Positions 17,604-26,087 of a DNA stretch of 64,000 nt are shown here, one piece after another. The notes under the pieces were generated by a model, which had not been told where the DNA came from, did not search any database, and saw only the letters and a list, made by a program, of their open reading frames with translations. A program made the position numbers and the translations under genes. The DNA lies in contig CBDAPX010000001.1 in assembly GCA_965198725.1 (NCBI GenBank), forward strand, positions 1,550,001-1,614,000. Direction: 5' to 3'. The DNA is from CBDAPX01 sp965198725 (GTDB taxonomy: Bacteria > Pseudomonadota > Alphaproteobacteria > Rhodobacterales > Rhodobacteraceae). Every line of letters starts with the position of its first letter. Position 1 is the stretch's first letter.

Positions 17604-18183
17604 CCTGCTCGTAAAGCGCAAATTCATCCGCACGCGCGGCGCGCAGTTGGGCGCGCACGTCGTCGGACAAGGGGGCGTCTGCGGGGGGCGAGACGTTCTT
17701 TTCCTTCAAGACAATCACGTCTTTGAACCGGTCGTTCAGAAACCCGTGAAACAGGGTGGGGGCCTCATAGGCAAAAAGGTGGTGGACCAGCACCTTTCCC
17801 TTGCCATTGGTCAACATGTTCAATTGGCTGCCGATCCCTGCATGCGCGGGGGGATCCTTTGAAATCACGTCCAGAACAAACTGATCAAAGCTTAGGTCAA
17901 AGGTGCTCTTGTCCGACTTTTGCTGTCTGTCGCCCCGACGATACCGATACCAGCTGCGGATTTGCTCTTCGGGCTCTCGCATCACGGCAAACCGTTCCGG
18001 TTTCAGACCAAAGGTATCTTCCAGAAAGGGTGCCACCTTATTGTGAAACCGATGCGCGGGCATGTGTTTGCGGCGTTTCGTGAACACGATATCTGCACGT
18101 GGCTTCAACGCCATTTCTACGGCGGTTGTGCCGGTTTTGGGCACCGCGATAAAGGCGAGGTTCTGTTCAGAAAACACCAGCAT
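17566..18183 (-). CDS. Sulfotransferase family 2 domain protein
   Basis: 205 residues. The N-terminal FIAVPKTGTTAVEMAL is the 5'-phosphosulfate-binding loop of PAPS-dependent sulfotransferases, and VMREPEEQIRSWYRYRRG corresponds to the 3'-phosphate-binding segment. It would transfer sulfate to a carbohydrate or other acceptor, which cannot be predicted. The stop is convergent with the MFS gene; lldD lies 24 bases upstream on the same strand. Confidence 0.82.
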   Translation of the reverse strand: MLVFSEQNLAFIAVPKTGTTAVEMALKPRADIVFTKRRKHMPAHRFHNKVAPFLEDTFGLKPERFAVMREPEEQIRSWYRYRRGDRQQKSDKSTFDLSFDQFVLDVISKDPPAHAGIGSQLNMLTNGKGKVLVHHLFAYEAPTLFHGFLNDRFKDVIVLKEKNVSPPADAPLSDDVRAQLRAARADEFALYEQVTASGGHLVTPL

Positions 18184-18207
18184 ATCAGGGTGTTTAGCGC
18201 GGGTCGT

Positions 18208-19374
18208 TTATTGTTGCCAGTGGCCTTCGAAATCCGACGGCACCAACAGGTTGTGCCGTCCTAGATTAGCCACAGATGTCTCGCCGCACAGGGCCATGGT
18301 CGTGTCAAGCTCTTTATGGATGACGTCCAATGCAGCCTTTACGCCGTCTTGACCCATCGCGCCCAGCCCATAGACAAAAGCACGGCCGATATAGGTGCCC
18401 TTGGCCCCCAGCGCGAGCGCCTTCAAAACATCCTGACCGGACCGGATGCCGCTGTCGAGATGTACTTCGACCTGATCGCCGACCGCATCCATGATCGCTG
18501 GCAGCATGCGGATCGAACTGAGCGCACCGTCGAGTTGGCGGCCACCGTGGTTGGACACGACAATGGCATCGGCGCCCAGTTTGGCGGCCATCTTGGCATC
18601 CTCGACATCCAGAATGCCTTTGAGGATGACCTTGCCGCCCCATTGTTCCATCAGCTTTTCGACTTTCCCCCAATCCAGCGAGGGATCGAATTGCTCTGCC
18701 GTCCATGCGCCCAGCGATGAGGCATCGGAAATGCCTTCGACATGTCCCACGATATTACCGAACTCGCGACGTTGTGCACCCAGCATTCCAAGACCCCAAC
18801 GCCATTTCGTCATCAGGTTCGCGATGGTCTTCGGGGTTAGTTTTGGTGGGGCGGCCAGCCCGTTTTTGAGGTCTTTGTGCCGTTGCCCAAGGATTTGCAG
18901 ATCAAGCGTTATGACCAAGGCGGAACAATTCGCGTCCTTAGCGCGCTGGATCAGGCGGCTGACATAATCCTGATCCTTCATCGTGTAGAGTTGAAACCAA
19001 AAGGGATGTTTGGTGGCCTTTGCCACGTCTTCGATCGAGTTGATCGACATGGTCGACAGCGTAAACGGGACACCGGCCTTTTTTGCTGCCCGTGCGGCTT
19101 TGATCTCGCCATCTGCGTGCTGCATTCCCGTCAGCCCAACCGGAGCCAGCGCCACGGGCATAGACACATCTTCGCCGATCATCTGGCTGGATGTTGAGCG
19201 TCCAGACATGTCCACCGCCACCCTTTGGCGCAGGCGGATTTTTTCGAAATCAGAGGTGTTTTCGCGAAAGGTCTGCTCGGTCCAGCTGCCGCTTTCGGCA
19301 TAGTCAAAGAACATGCGCGGGACGCGCCGTTCGTATAACCGTTTCAGGTCGTCGATATTGGTGATGACCGGCAT
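18208..19374 (-). CDS. lldD: L-lactate dehydrogenase (FMN-dependent, quinone-linked)
   Basis: 388-residue alpha-hydroxy-acid dehydrogenase that oxidises L-lactate to pyruvate. Visible motifs: RVPRMFFDYAESGSWTEQT at the N-terminus, PVALAPVGLTGMQHADGE (FMN binding), ALVITLDLQILGQRHKDL and the catalytic histidine in VSNHGGRQLDG, followed by DSGIRSGQDVLKALALGA. GGAGG precedes the ATG. An inverted repeat lies just upstream. Other alpha-hydroxy acids are possible substrates. Confidence 0.92.
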   Translation of the reverse strand: MPVITNIDDLKRLYERRVPRMFFDYAESGSWTEQTFRENTSDFEKIRLRQRVAVDMSGRSTSSQMIGEDVSMPVALAPVGLTGMQHADGEIKAARAAKKAGVPFTLSTMSINSIEDVAKATKHPFWFQLYTMKDQDYVSRLIQRAKDANCSALVITLDLQILGQRHKDLKNGLAAPPKLTPKTIANLMTKWRWGLGMLGAQRREFGNIVGHVEGISDASSLGAWTAEQFDPSLDWGKVEKLMEQWGGKVILKGILDVEDAKMAAKLGADAIVVSNHGGRQLDGALSSIRMLPAIMDAVGDQVEVHLDSGIRSGQDVLKALALGAKGTYIGRAFVYGLGAMGQDGVKAALDVIHKELDTTMALCGETSVANLGRHNLLVPSDFEGHWQQ

Positions 19375-19398
19375 TGCGTCCTCCCCTCCGCAAATTTA

Positions 19399-19415
19399 GG
19401 TAAGTATCTCTTACC
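19399..19415. promoter_or_regulatory. Inverted repeat upstream of lldD
   Basis: GGTAAG (19399-19404) and CTTACC (19410-19415) with a 5-base centre, extended by AATT-like flanks on both sides, 25-41 bases before the lldD ATG. This size and place fit an operator, for example of a GntR-type lactate regulator, but no such gene is in the window; the adjacent Lrp is the other candidate. Confidence 0.5.
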
Positions 19416-19441
19416 AATTATCCTTGCGCCGTTCAAGTGGT

Positions 19442-19900
19442 TTAAACAGGCAAAGCCATGCTGGACTTTGTGCGTCTCAGCACGAAATTCGTGTTCGATG
19501 CGCGAACAATGCCCAGCCGCAACACGCGCTGCATGATGAACTCTTCAAGCGCTTCCGGATCGCGCGCGACCACCTTTAGAAGGTAATCATTGGACCCGGA
19601 GATCGAGCAACACTCAATCACATGCTCTTCGGTCTGCACAAAGTGGTTGAAGGTCGCAACGGTCTCTTCGCGATGATCAAGCAGGGAAACATACATATAG
19701 GCCTGCGTATTCAGATCCACTGCCTTGGGGTTCAAAATGGCCGCATAGCGATCGATGAGGCCGGCATCCTCCATCCGGCGAATACGGCGCCAACAGGGGG
19801 ACGAAGACAATCCGACTTGCTCAGCGATATCCTGCAAGCCGATTTTTCCGTCTCTTTGCAGAATCCGAAGGATTGCGCGGTCTATATTGTCCAATTCCAT
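19442..19900 (-). CDS. Lrp/AsnC family transcriptional regulator
   Basis: 152 residues: helix-turn-helix (LDNIDRAILRILQRDGKIG; LSSSPCWRRIRRMEDAGLI) then a RAM ligand-binding domain (about residues 65-145; YMYVSLLDHREETVATF, ISGSNDYLLKV). The ATG at 19900 has GGA nine bases upstream and matches the family start, rather than the GTG at 19948. Divergent from phhA and upstream of lldD on its own strand. Control of phenylalanine hydroxylase by a divergent Lrp-type gene is common and is inferred here. Confidence 0.93.
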   Translation of the reverse strand: MELDNIDRAILRILQRDGKIGLQDIAEQVGLSSSPCWRRIRRMEDAGLIDRYAAILNPKAVDLNTQAYMYVSLLDHREETVATFNHFVQTEEHVIECCSISGSNDYLLKVVARDPEALEEFIMQRVLRLGIVRASNTNFVLRRTKSSMALPV

Positions 19901-20024
19901 GGTGTAATTTTCCAAGAAATCATCAAATGGTGGATATTTTTTGCTCACACTTTACCATGTTGAGCCCGTATTGGGAAATCTTTTGTGCCCTTCGCCATGA
20001 CAATGGTGCAACGGAAGATTCCAG

Positions 20025-20846
20025 ATGCCGAAATCGACGAAATCGACAAAATATACCGCCAAAGACCCAAACGCAGAAGGCTTTGTCGCCTATTCGGCAG
20101 AGGAAGACGCCGTTTGGGCCGATCTTTACGCCGCGCAAAACACCCCGGTTCAGGACCACATGGCGCGTCCCTATCTGGATGGGCTGGCAAGGCTTAACCT
20201 GCCGGCTGATCGCGTGCCGCAATGTCCGGATATCTCGGACGTTCTGCGCCCGCTGACCGGATGGCGGGTGCAACCGGTGCCCGCGCTGATCGGCTTTGGC
20301 ACGTTCTTTGGAATGCTGGCCGATCGCATCTTTCCGGCGGCCAGCTTTATTCGGTCGCGCGAAGACTTTGACTATATCGAAGAGCCTGACATTTTTCATG
20401 AGGTCTTTGGCCATACGCCGTTACTCACCGATCCGCGCTTTGCGCAATTCAGTCAGGCCATCGGTCAGGCGGGTTTGCGGGCAGCGAAACAGGATTATTC
20501 ATGGTTGATACGGCTCTATTGGTTCACGATTGAATTTGGCCTGACCCGCGAGAACGGCGCGATCAAAGCATTGGGGTCCGGGTTGGCGTCATCCCCGACC
20601 GAGTTGCAGCACGCCGTCACAGGGGATGCGCCGCAACGGGTTGGGTTCGACATTCTGGATATCCTGCGGACGCCTTACCGAATCGATATTCATCAACCGG
20701 TCTATTTCGTCCTCGAAGACCTTGATGATCTTTTTGCCGCTGCTGACCGCGACTTGCTGGCCGATGTGCGTGTTGCGCAGTCCAAGGGGCTTTTTGCCCC
20801 GCTTTATCCCGTCGCGCACAGCGCTGATTCAAAGACGACCTGCTGA
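20025..20846 (+). CDS. phhA: Phenylalanine-4-hydroxylase
   Basis: Iron- and pterin-dependent enzyme converting phenylalanine to tyrosine. The 273-residue bacterial monodomain form has iron ligands His125 and His130 in DIFHEVFGHTPLL and Glu170 in LYWFTIEFGL. No pterin dehydratase (phhB) gene is nearby. A strong terminator starts at the stop codon. Divergent from an Lrp-type regulator. Confidence 0.95.
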   Translation: MPKSTKSTKYTAKDPNAEGFVAYSAEEDAVWADLYAAQNTPVQDHMARPYLDGLARLNLPADRVPQCPDISDVLRPLTGWRVQPVPALIGFGTFFGMLADRIFPAASFIRSREDFDYIEEPDIFHEVFGHTPLLTDPRFAQFSQAIGQAGLRAAKQDYSWLIRLYWFTIEFGLTRENGAIKALGSGLASSPTELQHAVTGDAPQRVGFDILDILRTPYRIDIHQPVYFVLEDLDDLFAAADRDLLADVRVAQSKGLFAPLYPVAHSADSKTTC

Positions 20847-20873
20847 ATGCGCGCGCTCGGCGCGCATTTTTTT
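20847..20873 (+). terminator. Terminator of phhA
   Basis: ATGCGCGC (20847-20854) and GCGCGCAT (20860-20867) form a perfect 8-bp stem with a 5-base loop, followed by T6. Confidence 0.9.
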
Positions 20874-20890
20874 GTTTGCGCACATTTGAT

Positions 20891-20930
20891 AAGTACGATA
20901 TCGGACTATATATAAAGTACGAAATCGAAC
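20891..20930 (+). promoter_or_regulatory. Two 16-bp direct repeats, candidate MarR operators
   Basis: AAGTACGATATCGGAC (20891-20906) and AAGTACGAAATCGAAC (20915-20930) match at 14 of 16 positions. They are spaced 24 bases apart, and the first contains the palindrome CGATATCG. They end 16 bases before the nitroreductase start and just before its AAAGGAG. The MarR gene cotranscribed downstream is the likely binder. Confidence 0.6.
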
Positions 20931-20945
20931 TAAAGGAGTATTGTC

Positions 20946-22094
20946 ATGTCATTGTCGCGTCGCAAAACACTCGCAATCTTCGGTGGCGGTACCGTTCTTG
21001 CCGCATCCGCAGGGGCCGGGCTTGCCATCACCCAAACACCACAGAAAGCCTTGAAACCTTGGGCGTTGGCGGGTGGGTATGCCGAACCACGGCTCAACGC
21101 GCTGAGTTTTGCGGTGTTGGCACCGAACCCGCATAACCGTCAGCCGTGGATGGTCGATCTGTCCACGGATGGCCAAGTGACCCTCTACGTCGACACCAAC
21201 CGCTTGTTGCCGCACACGGATCCCTTCAGCCGTCAGATCGTCATTAGTCTGGGCTGTTTTCTGGAGGTGATGCGCATGGCCGCCGCCGAGAAGGGGTATA
21301 AGGTAGAGTTTGATCTCTTCCCCGACGGAGAAAGTGCAGAGGCACTCGATCAAAGGCCTGTCGCGGTTGCCCGTTTTGAACGGGCAGATGTGTCGTCAGA
21401 TCCGCTGTTTGCCCATGTCTTTGACCGGCGCAGCTTGAAAGAAATTTACGATACCAACCGGCTCATCGCATCACAGGACCTTGCACAGGCCGCTGCAGCA
21501 GCGCGGTTTGGCACCACTGCCAGCACAACAAATGACGCGGATATGATCGGTACCTTGCGTGAATTGACGCGCGCAGCGTTGGTCATCGAACTGGAAACGC
21601 CGCACACCTATAAAGAAAGCGTTGATCTTTTCCGTATTGGTGCGCGCGAAGTTGATGCCAACCCGGATGGCATCGATTTTTCCGGGCCGATGTGGGAAAC
21701 GCTGCATATGACCGGGCTTTTTTCGCGTGAGGCCGCGCTGGACACGTCCAGTTTTTCCTATGCCGAAGGCCTTAAGATGGTGCAGGCGAATGCGGTGTCG
21801 GGCATGTCCTATCTTTGGCTGACCACGGACGGGAACACGCGGGCCGACCAGATCGCGGCGGGCCGCGATTGGGTACGGGTCAATCTGGCGCTGACCGCGC
21901 TGGGCCTCGGCACCCAGCCGATGAGCCAGGCCTTGCAGGAATTTCCGGAAATGGCCGACTTATACGACGAGGTCCACAAACTGCTGGCGCCACAGGGTGG
22001 CACCGTGCAAATGTTGGGGCGTGTCGGCTATGGCCCGGATGTGCCACAAAGCCCGCGCTGGATGATCGAGGACAAAGTTATTTCGGGTGCATGA
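20946..22094 (+). CDS. Tat-exported Acg-like nitroreductase family protein
   Basis: 382 residues. The N-terminus MSLSRRKTLAIFGGGTVLAA is a twin-arginine signal, so the folded protein is exported to the periplasm. The body resembles the Acg/FMN-binding nitroreductase group: the FMN-site motif VLAPNPHNRQPWMVDL (about residue 58), an internal duplicated-fold layout and a C-terminal LGLGTQPMSQALQEFPEM. Substrate unknown. AAAGGAG precedes the ATG, and the stop overlaps the MarR start (ATGA), giving a two-gene operon. Confidence 0.82.
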   Translation: MSLSRRKTLAIFGGGTVLAASAGAGLAITQTPQKALKPWALAGGYAEPRLNALSFAVLAPNPHNRQPWMVDLSTDGQVTLYVDTNRLLPHTDPFSRQIVISLGCFLEVMRMAAAEKGYKVEFDLFPDGESAEALDQRPVAVARFERADVSSDPLFAHVFDRRSLKEIYDTNRLIASQDLAQAAAAARFGTTASTTNDADMIGTLRELTRAALVIELETPHTYKESVDLFRIGAREVDANPDGIDFSGPMWETLHMTGLFSREAALDTSSFSYAEGLKMVQANAVSGMSYLWLTTDGNTRADQIAAGRDWVRVNLALTALGLGTQPMSQALQEFPEMADLYDEVHKLLAPQGGTVQMLGRVGYGPDVPQSPRWMIEDKVISGA

Positions 22095-22543
22095 CCAAAG
22101 ACGACCCAACGCTCTTGTTTCAGGTGTTCAACGAGATTGGCATTATCGAGCAACTCAGTCGCACCATCCTTGAGGCGCATCTGCCCACCGGGCTGATTGC
22201 GCCCCATTTTACTGTTCTTAACCATCTGACCCGGGTGTCTGATGGCCAGACACCCATGGCAATGGCCCGCGCTTTTCAGGTGCCAAAGACCAGCTTGACC
22301 AACACGCTGGCCACGTTAGAGCGTCATGGGCTGGTCGAGATGCGTCCGAATCCGGACGATGGACGTAGCAAGCGTGTTTGGTTGACCGATGCCGGACGGT
22401 GCCTGAGGGAAGAGACAATTCATGCTCTGATCCCGGAATTTGCGCGCTTGGCCAAAGGCTTGGACACAGATCGCCTGATCGGGATGTTGCCTGCGCTTCA
22501 AGACCTGCGAAAATTTATGGACGCGGATCGGGATAAACGCTGA
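22091..22543 (+). CDS. MarR family transcriptional regulator
   Basis: 150 residues with a winged helix region (TPMAMARAFQVPKTSLTNTL, then LERHGLVEMRPNPDDGRSKR, LTDAGR) characteristic of MarR. ATG at 22091 overlaps the nitroreductase stop by 4 bases; the open frame further upstream is a shadow. Probably a repressor of its own operon, binding the repeats at 20891-20930, and released by a quinone-like or nitroaromatic ligand. The last statement is inference from the family. Confidence 0.9.
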   Translation: MTKDDPTLLFQVFNEIGIIEQLSRTILEAHLPTGLIAPHFTVLNHLTRVSDGQTPMAMARAFQVPKTSLTNTLATLERHGLVEMRPNPDDGRSKRVWLTDAGRCLREETIHALIPEFARLAKGLDTDRLIGMLPALQDLRKFMDADRDKR

Positions 22544-23335
22544 TCAAGCGCGATGCGCACCGTCTGACAGGGATTTAACGAAATCCAGAACCTCTGGCAC
22601 CGGTTTGCCTGCGCCGATCTGGCTGACAATCGCGCTGCCGACCACGGCACCATCCGAAATGCGGGCAATGTTTTCAGCCTTTTCCGGGGTGTTGATGCCA
22701 AAACCCACGATCACCGGCAAATCCGTGGCTGACTTGATCCGCTCAACTTCGGGGGCCACGTCGGTCGATTGGGCCTCTGCCGCGCCGGTGATGCCTGTGA
22801 TCGAAACGTAGTAGACAAAGCCAGATGTGTTTTGCAAAACAGCTGGCAGGCGTTTGTCATCCGTCGTCGGTGTGGCCAGGCGGATGAAATTCAGGCCCGC
22901 GGTCTGGGCAGGCAAGCAAAGCTCTGCGTCTTCTTCCGGCGGCAGGTCCACGACGATCAGCCCATCAATGCCTGCTGCTTTGGCTTGTTCGAGAAACAGA
23001 TCAACGCCACGCGAATAGATCGGGTTATAATAGCCCATCAGCACGATCGGGGTTGTGTCATCGTTTTCGCGGAAAGCGGCGGCCAGTTCCAATGTTCGGT
23101 CCAGGGTCATGCCCCCTTCGAGGGCGCGTTGACCGGCCAACTGAATGGTTGGGCCATCTGCCATGGGATCGGTAAAGGGCAGGCCCAATTCGATCACATC
23201 GACCCCCGCGCCGGGCAAGCCTTTGACCACCTCCAAAGAGGTCTCAAAATCCGGATCGCCCGCCATGACATAGGCCACAAAGGCTTTCTTTCCCTCTTGG
23301 CTCAGCGCCGCGAATTTTGCGTCGATGCGTGACAT
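22544..23335 (-). CDS. trpA: Tryptophan synthase alpha chain
   Basis: Cleaves indole-3-glycerol phosphate to indole, channelled to TrpB. 263 residues with the catalytic glutamate in DVIELGLPFTDPMADGPTIQ, then MGYYNPIYSRG, and the phosphate-binding end VGFGINTPEKA and GAVVGSAIV. The stop abuts the convergent MarR stop with no spacer. It is separated from trpF-trpB (8.2-10.5 kb) and on the other strand. Confidence 0.97.
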   Translation of the reverse strand: MSRIDAKFAALSQEGKKAFVAYVMAGDPDFETSLEVVKGLPGAGVDVIELGLPFTDPMADGPTIQLAGQRALEGGMTLDRTLELAAAFRENDDTTPIVLMGYYNPIYSRGVDLFLEQAKAAGIDGLIVVDLPPEEDAELCLPAQTAGLNFIRLATPTTDDKRLPAVLQNTSGFVYYVSITGITGAAEAQSTDVAPEVERIKSATDLPVIVGFGINTPEKAENIARISDGAVVGSAIVSQIGAGKPVPEVLDFVKSLSDGAHRA

Positions 23336-23396
23336 GGCCGGTCCCCTTGATCATTTCGACCGGTGATGCCGAAAACGCAGGGAAAGTGCAATGGGC

Positions 23397-23804
23397 TCAA
23401 TCGACGTTGACCATCCATGGCACCCCGAATTTATCGGTCAGCATACCAAACCGCTGTGCCCAGAACGTCTTTTCAAACGGCATCATGACCGTGCCATCCG
23501 CGGCCAGCTTTTCAAAAAAGGTCTGACCCTCTTCCAACGTATCGCAGGCGACCTGCAATGTGACGCCGGAAAATCCGTTATGCGGTTCAAACCCGGGCGT
23601 ATCAGAGGCCATGATTGTCATGTCGCCAATCCGGAGTGTCGCATGGGCCAAACGGTCCCGATTGGCGTCCGTGATCCAATCTCCTTGTTCTGGCATATCT
23701 CCAAAATTCATCGCCATGACGATCTCGGCGCCAAGCGTCTCACAATAATAGTCGATGGCTTCGCGTCCATTGCCGTCAAAGGCGATATATGGGCTGAGTT
23801 GCAT
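23397..23804 (-). CDS. VOC family protein, PhnB-like
   Basis: 135 residues with the paired beta-alpha-beta-beta-beta modules of the glyoxalase/VOC fold (MQLSPYIAFDGNGREAIDYY; FFEKLAADGTVMMPFEKTFW; RFGMLTDKFGVPWMVNVD). The PhnB-like subgroup has unknown biochemical activity, and several of its members lack metal ligands. It lies 61 bases upstream of trpA on the same strand. Confidence 0.85.
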   Translation of the reverse strand: MQLSPYIAFDGNGREAIDYYCETLGAEIVMAMNFGDMPEQGDWITDANRDRLAHATLRIGDMTIMASDTPGFEPHNGFSGVTLQVACDTLEEGQTFFEKLAADGTVMMPFEKTFWAQRFGMLTDKFGVPWMVNVD

Positions 23805-23903
23805 GGTCTGTCCTCCCTTTGGCTACCGGATCATAGCACAGGTTGCGCTGATCTGGGCAGGGAGATAGAGAAGCGCGAGGTCTGCGCAGCAAGGAGTTTT
23901 GTC

Positions 23904-25001
23904 ATGGGTTTTCGTATGGGTATCGTTGGCTTGCCGAATGTCGGTAAATCCACCTTGTTCAACGCCCTGACCAAAACCGCCGCGGCACAGGCGGCAAATT
24001 TCCCGTTTTGTACGATCGAGCCGAATGTGGGCGAGGTTGCCGTGCCCGATGCGCGTCTGGATAGGCTGGCCGCCATCGCGCAGTCGCGTCAGGTGATCCC
24101 GACCCGGATGACTTTTGTCGATATCGCGGGCCTCGTCAAAGGCGCATCCAAGGGCGAAGGGCTGGGCAACCAATTCCTCGCCAATATTCGCGAAGTCGAT
24201 GCCATCGCCCATGTCCTACGCTGTTTCGAAGATGGGGATGTCACCCATGTTGAGGGTCGTGTTGACCCGGTCGCGGATGCAGAAACCATCGAAACCGAAC
24301 TGATGCTGGCCGATATTGAAAGCATCGAAAAACGCCTTCAGAACATTGTGCGCAAGGTGCGCGGCGGCGATAAGGAACCGGTCCAGCAAGAGCGCTTGAT
24401 GAAAGCCGCCATGGAGGTCTTGGAAAACGGCCAGCCCGCCCGCGTGGTCGAGGTCGACGACGAAGATGCCAAGGCCTGGAAAATGCTGCAATTGCTGACG
24501 ACAAAGCCTGTTTTGTACGTCTGTAACGTTGGCGAAGCGGAAGCGGCCGAAGGCAACGAACATTCCGCGAAGGTGGCCGAAATGGCCGCGGCCCAAGGCA
24601 ATGCGCATGTGATCATTTCGGCCCAGATCGAAGAAGAGATCAGCCAACTGGAACCCGATGAAGCAGAGATGTTCCTGACTGAAATGGGCTTGCAAGAGGC
24701 CGGGTTAGACCGGTTGATCCGCGCGGGATACGACCTTTTGAAACTGGAAACCTATTTCACGGTCGGCCCCAAAGAGGCACGGGCCTGGACCGTCAAGGAA
24801 GGCACGCTCGCCCCTCAGGCCGCAGGGGTCATCCATGGTGATTTTGAAAAGGGCTTCATCCGGGCAGAAACGATTGCCTATGACGATTTTGCCGCGCTGG
24901 GCGGCGAACAACCTGCCAAGGAAGCTGGCAAAATGCGGGCTGAAGGCAAAGGATATACCGTCAAGGACGGCGACATCCTGCATTTCCTCTTCAACACCTG
25001 A
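23904..25001 (+). CDS. ychF: Redox-regulated ribosome-binding ATPase YchF
   Basis: 365-residue Obg-family ATPase. The P-loop is GLPNVGKSTLFNAL, and the switch region DIAGLVKGASKGEGLGNQFL is followed by a coiled-coil insertion (about residues 130-200) and a C-terminal TGS domain (about 280-365, ARAWTVKEGTLAPQAAGVIH, FEKGFIRAE). GGAG upstream of ATG 23904 sets the start; a longer open frame overlapping the VOC gene is rejected. It precedes tRNA-Ser. Confidence 0.97.
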   Translation: MGFRMGIVGLPNVGKSTLFNALTKTAAAQAANFPFCTIEPNVGEVAVPDARLDRLAAIAQSRQVIPTRMTFVDIAGLVKGASKGEGLGNQFLANIREVDAIAHVLRCFEDGDVTHVEGRVDPVADAETIETELMLADIESIEKRLQNIVRKVRGGDKEPVQQERLMKAAMEVLENGQPARVVEVDDEDAKAWKMLQLLTTKPVLYVCNVGEAEAAEGNEHSAKVAEMAAAQGNAHVIISAQIEEEISQLEPDEAEMFLTEMGLQEAGLDRLIRAGYDLLKLETYFTVGPKEARAWTVKEGTLAPQAAGVIHGDFEKGFIRAETIAYDDFAALGGEQPAKEAGKMRAEGKGYTVKDGDILHFLFNT

Positions 25002-25079
25002 ACATTGACGACTGGGAAATACGACAGTTTTGCGTTTGCGCCCTTGTCCCCGCCGCACCGTTTCTGTAAGCGGGTCGAC

Positions 25080-25169
25080 GGAGACGTGGCCGAGTGGTCG
25101 AAGGCGCTCCCCTGCTAAGGGAGTAGGCGGGAAACCGTCTCGAGGGTTCGAATCCCTTCGTCTCCGCCA
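25080..25169 (+). tRNA. tRNA-Ser (anticodon GCU)
   Basis: 90 bases including an encoded CCA. Acceptor GGAGACG pairs with CGTCTCC. The anticodon stem CTCCC/GGGAG encloses loop CTGCTAA, with GCT as anticodon, reading AGC and AGT. There is a long variable arm, as expected for class II tRNA-Ser, and the T loop GGTTCGAATCC. A decayed integrase gene follows 98 bases downstream, so the 3' end is a likely former attachment site. Confidence 0.96.
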
Positions 25170-25267
25170 CCCAAACATTTTGCGCCTACTTGACTGTGCA
25201 TAAAAGGTAGGCACAGCAGCAAATACCGCAGGGGTCGCACAAAGGTGTCACACAAGGGACTGACACC

Positions 25268-25702
25268 ATGCCACGATCACGGCTTACAGCAACGCACCTT
25301 ACAACTTCACGACATGGCACATTCTGAGAGCGCGTAACTATCCCACGGCACTCTTTCTACGATCCCAGAAAGTTCCTACAGATCAGTCTTGGCACAAGAG
25401 ACCCAGATCGGGCAGAGCGTCTCTCACGGGCCTTACTTGTCGAAACAGAGGTATTCACGGACAGCATGAAGCAAATGGTCAAAGACGCTGACGGCGCGGT
25501 CATTCCGCACAGCGTTTTGAAGGCTAAGATCGAAGCGCACTATCGCGTCTCTCTGGATGCGATGAAAACCAAGCGAAACTTCGCCGGTCCGTCCGAAAAA
25601 AAACCACGAGGATATGCAGCAGGCTGTTGCTCTCCGGGACATGCCAAACCGAGAGTATTGGCAGTTACTTGGCAAGGATGCTGCTTAGAAGGCTCTGGAT
25701 GA
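25268..25702 (+). pseudogene. Tyrosine recombinase/integrase remnant
   Basis: From ATG 25268 the frame reads MPRSRLTATHLTTSRHGTF, then TGA at 25325-25327, then continues in frame with RKFLQISLGTRDPDRAERL and SRALLVETEVF. This is the characteristic N-terminal arm region of phage-type integrases (DUF6538-like, 'SLGTRD...A'). Near the A8 run at 25596-25603 the sensible frame shifts (to NHEDMQQAVALRDMPNREYW), and the coding trace is lost before the IS at 25707. The catalytic domain is missing. Its place beside a tRNA supports the reading. Confidence 0.7.
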
Positions 25703-25754
25703 CCTTTTAAGCGCCCCTTGTTTGCCGGAGACCCAGAAGTAAGGATACTGGGTC

Positions 25755-26087
25755 ATGGGAAAGACAAAGAACGGAACACGTTATCCAGAGGAATTGCGCG
25801 CACGAGCGGTGCGGATGGTCTTGGATCACGAGAGCGAATACACGAGCAGATCGGCAGCACTTTTGTCGATCTCTCAGAAGGTTGGGTGCAGCAGAGACAG
25901 CCTTCGTATCTGGGTCAAGCAACACGAGGCGGATACCGGCAAACGCGATGGCGTGACCTCTGCAGAGCGGGATCGCATCAAAGAACTTGAGCGCGAGAAC
26001 CGGCAGTTGCGTCAGGCAAATGAGATCCTGAAGAAGGCATCTGCTTATTTTGCTCAGGCGGAGCTCGACCGCCCATTCCGCAAATGA
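25755..26087 (+). CDS. IS3-family transposase OrfA
   Basis: 110 residues. Helix-turn-helix region (RYPEELRARAVRMVLDH; LLSISQKVGCSRDSLRIWVK) followed by a leucine-zipper-like helix (ERDRIKELERENRQLRQANE, ILKKASAYFAQAE). It binds the element ends and pairs with OrfB. The last codons overlap the orfB start (ATGA at 26084). Confidence 0.92.
   Translation: MGKTKNGTRYPEELRARAVRMVLDHESEYTSRSAALLSISQKVGCSRDSLRIWVKQHEADTGKRDGVTSAERDRIKELERENRQLRQANEILKKASAYFAQAELDRPFRK

Noticed and set aside
24705..25214. Open frame on the minus strand covering the tRNA-Ser and the end of ychF
   Set aside because: It crosses the tRNA gene and has no family resemblance; a common artefact next to tRNA genes.
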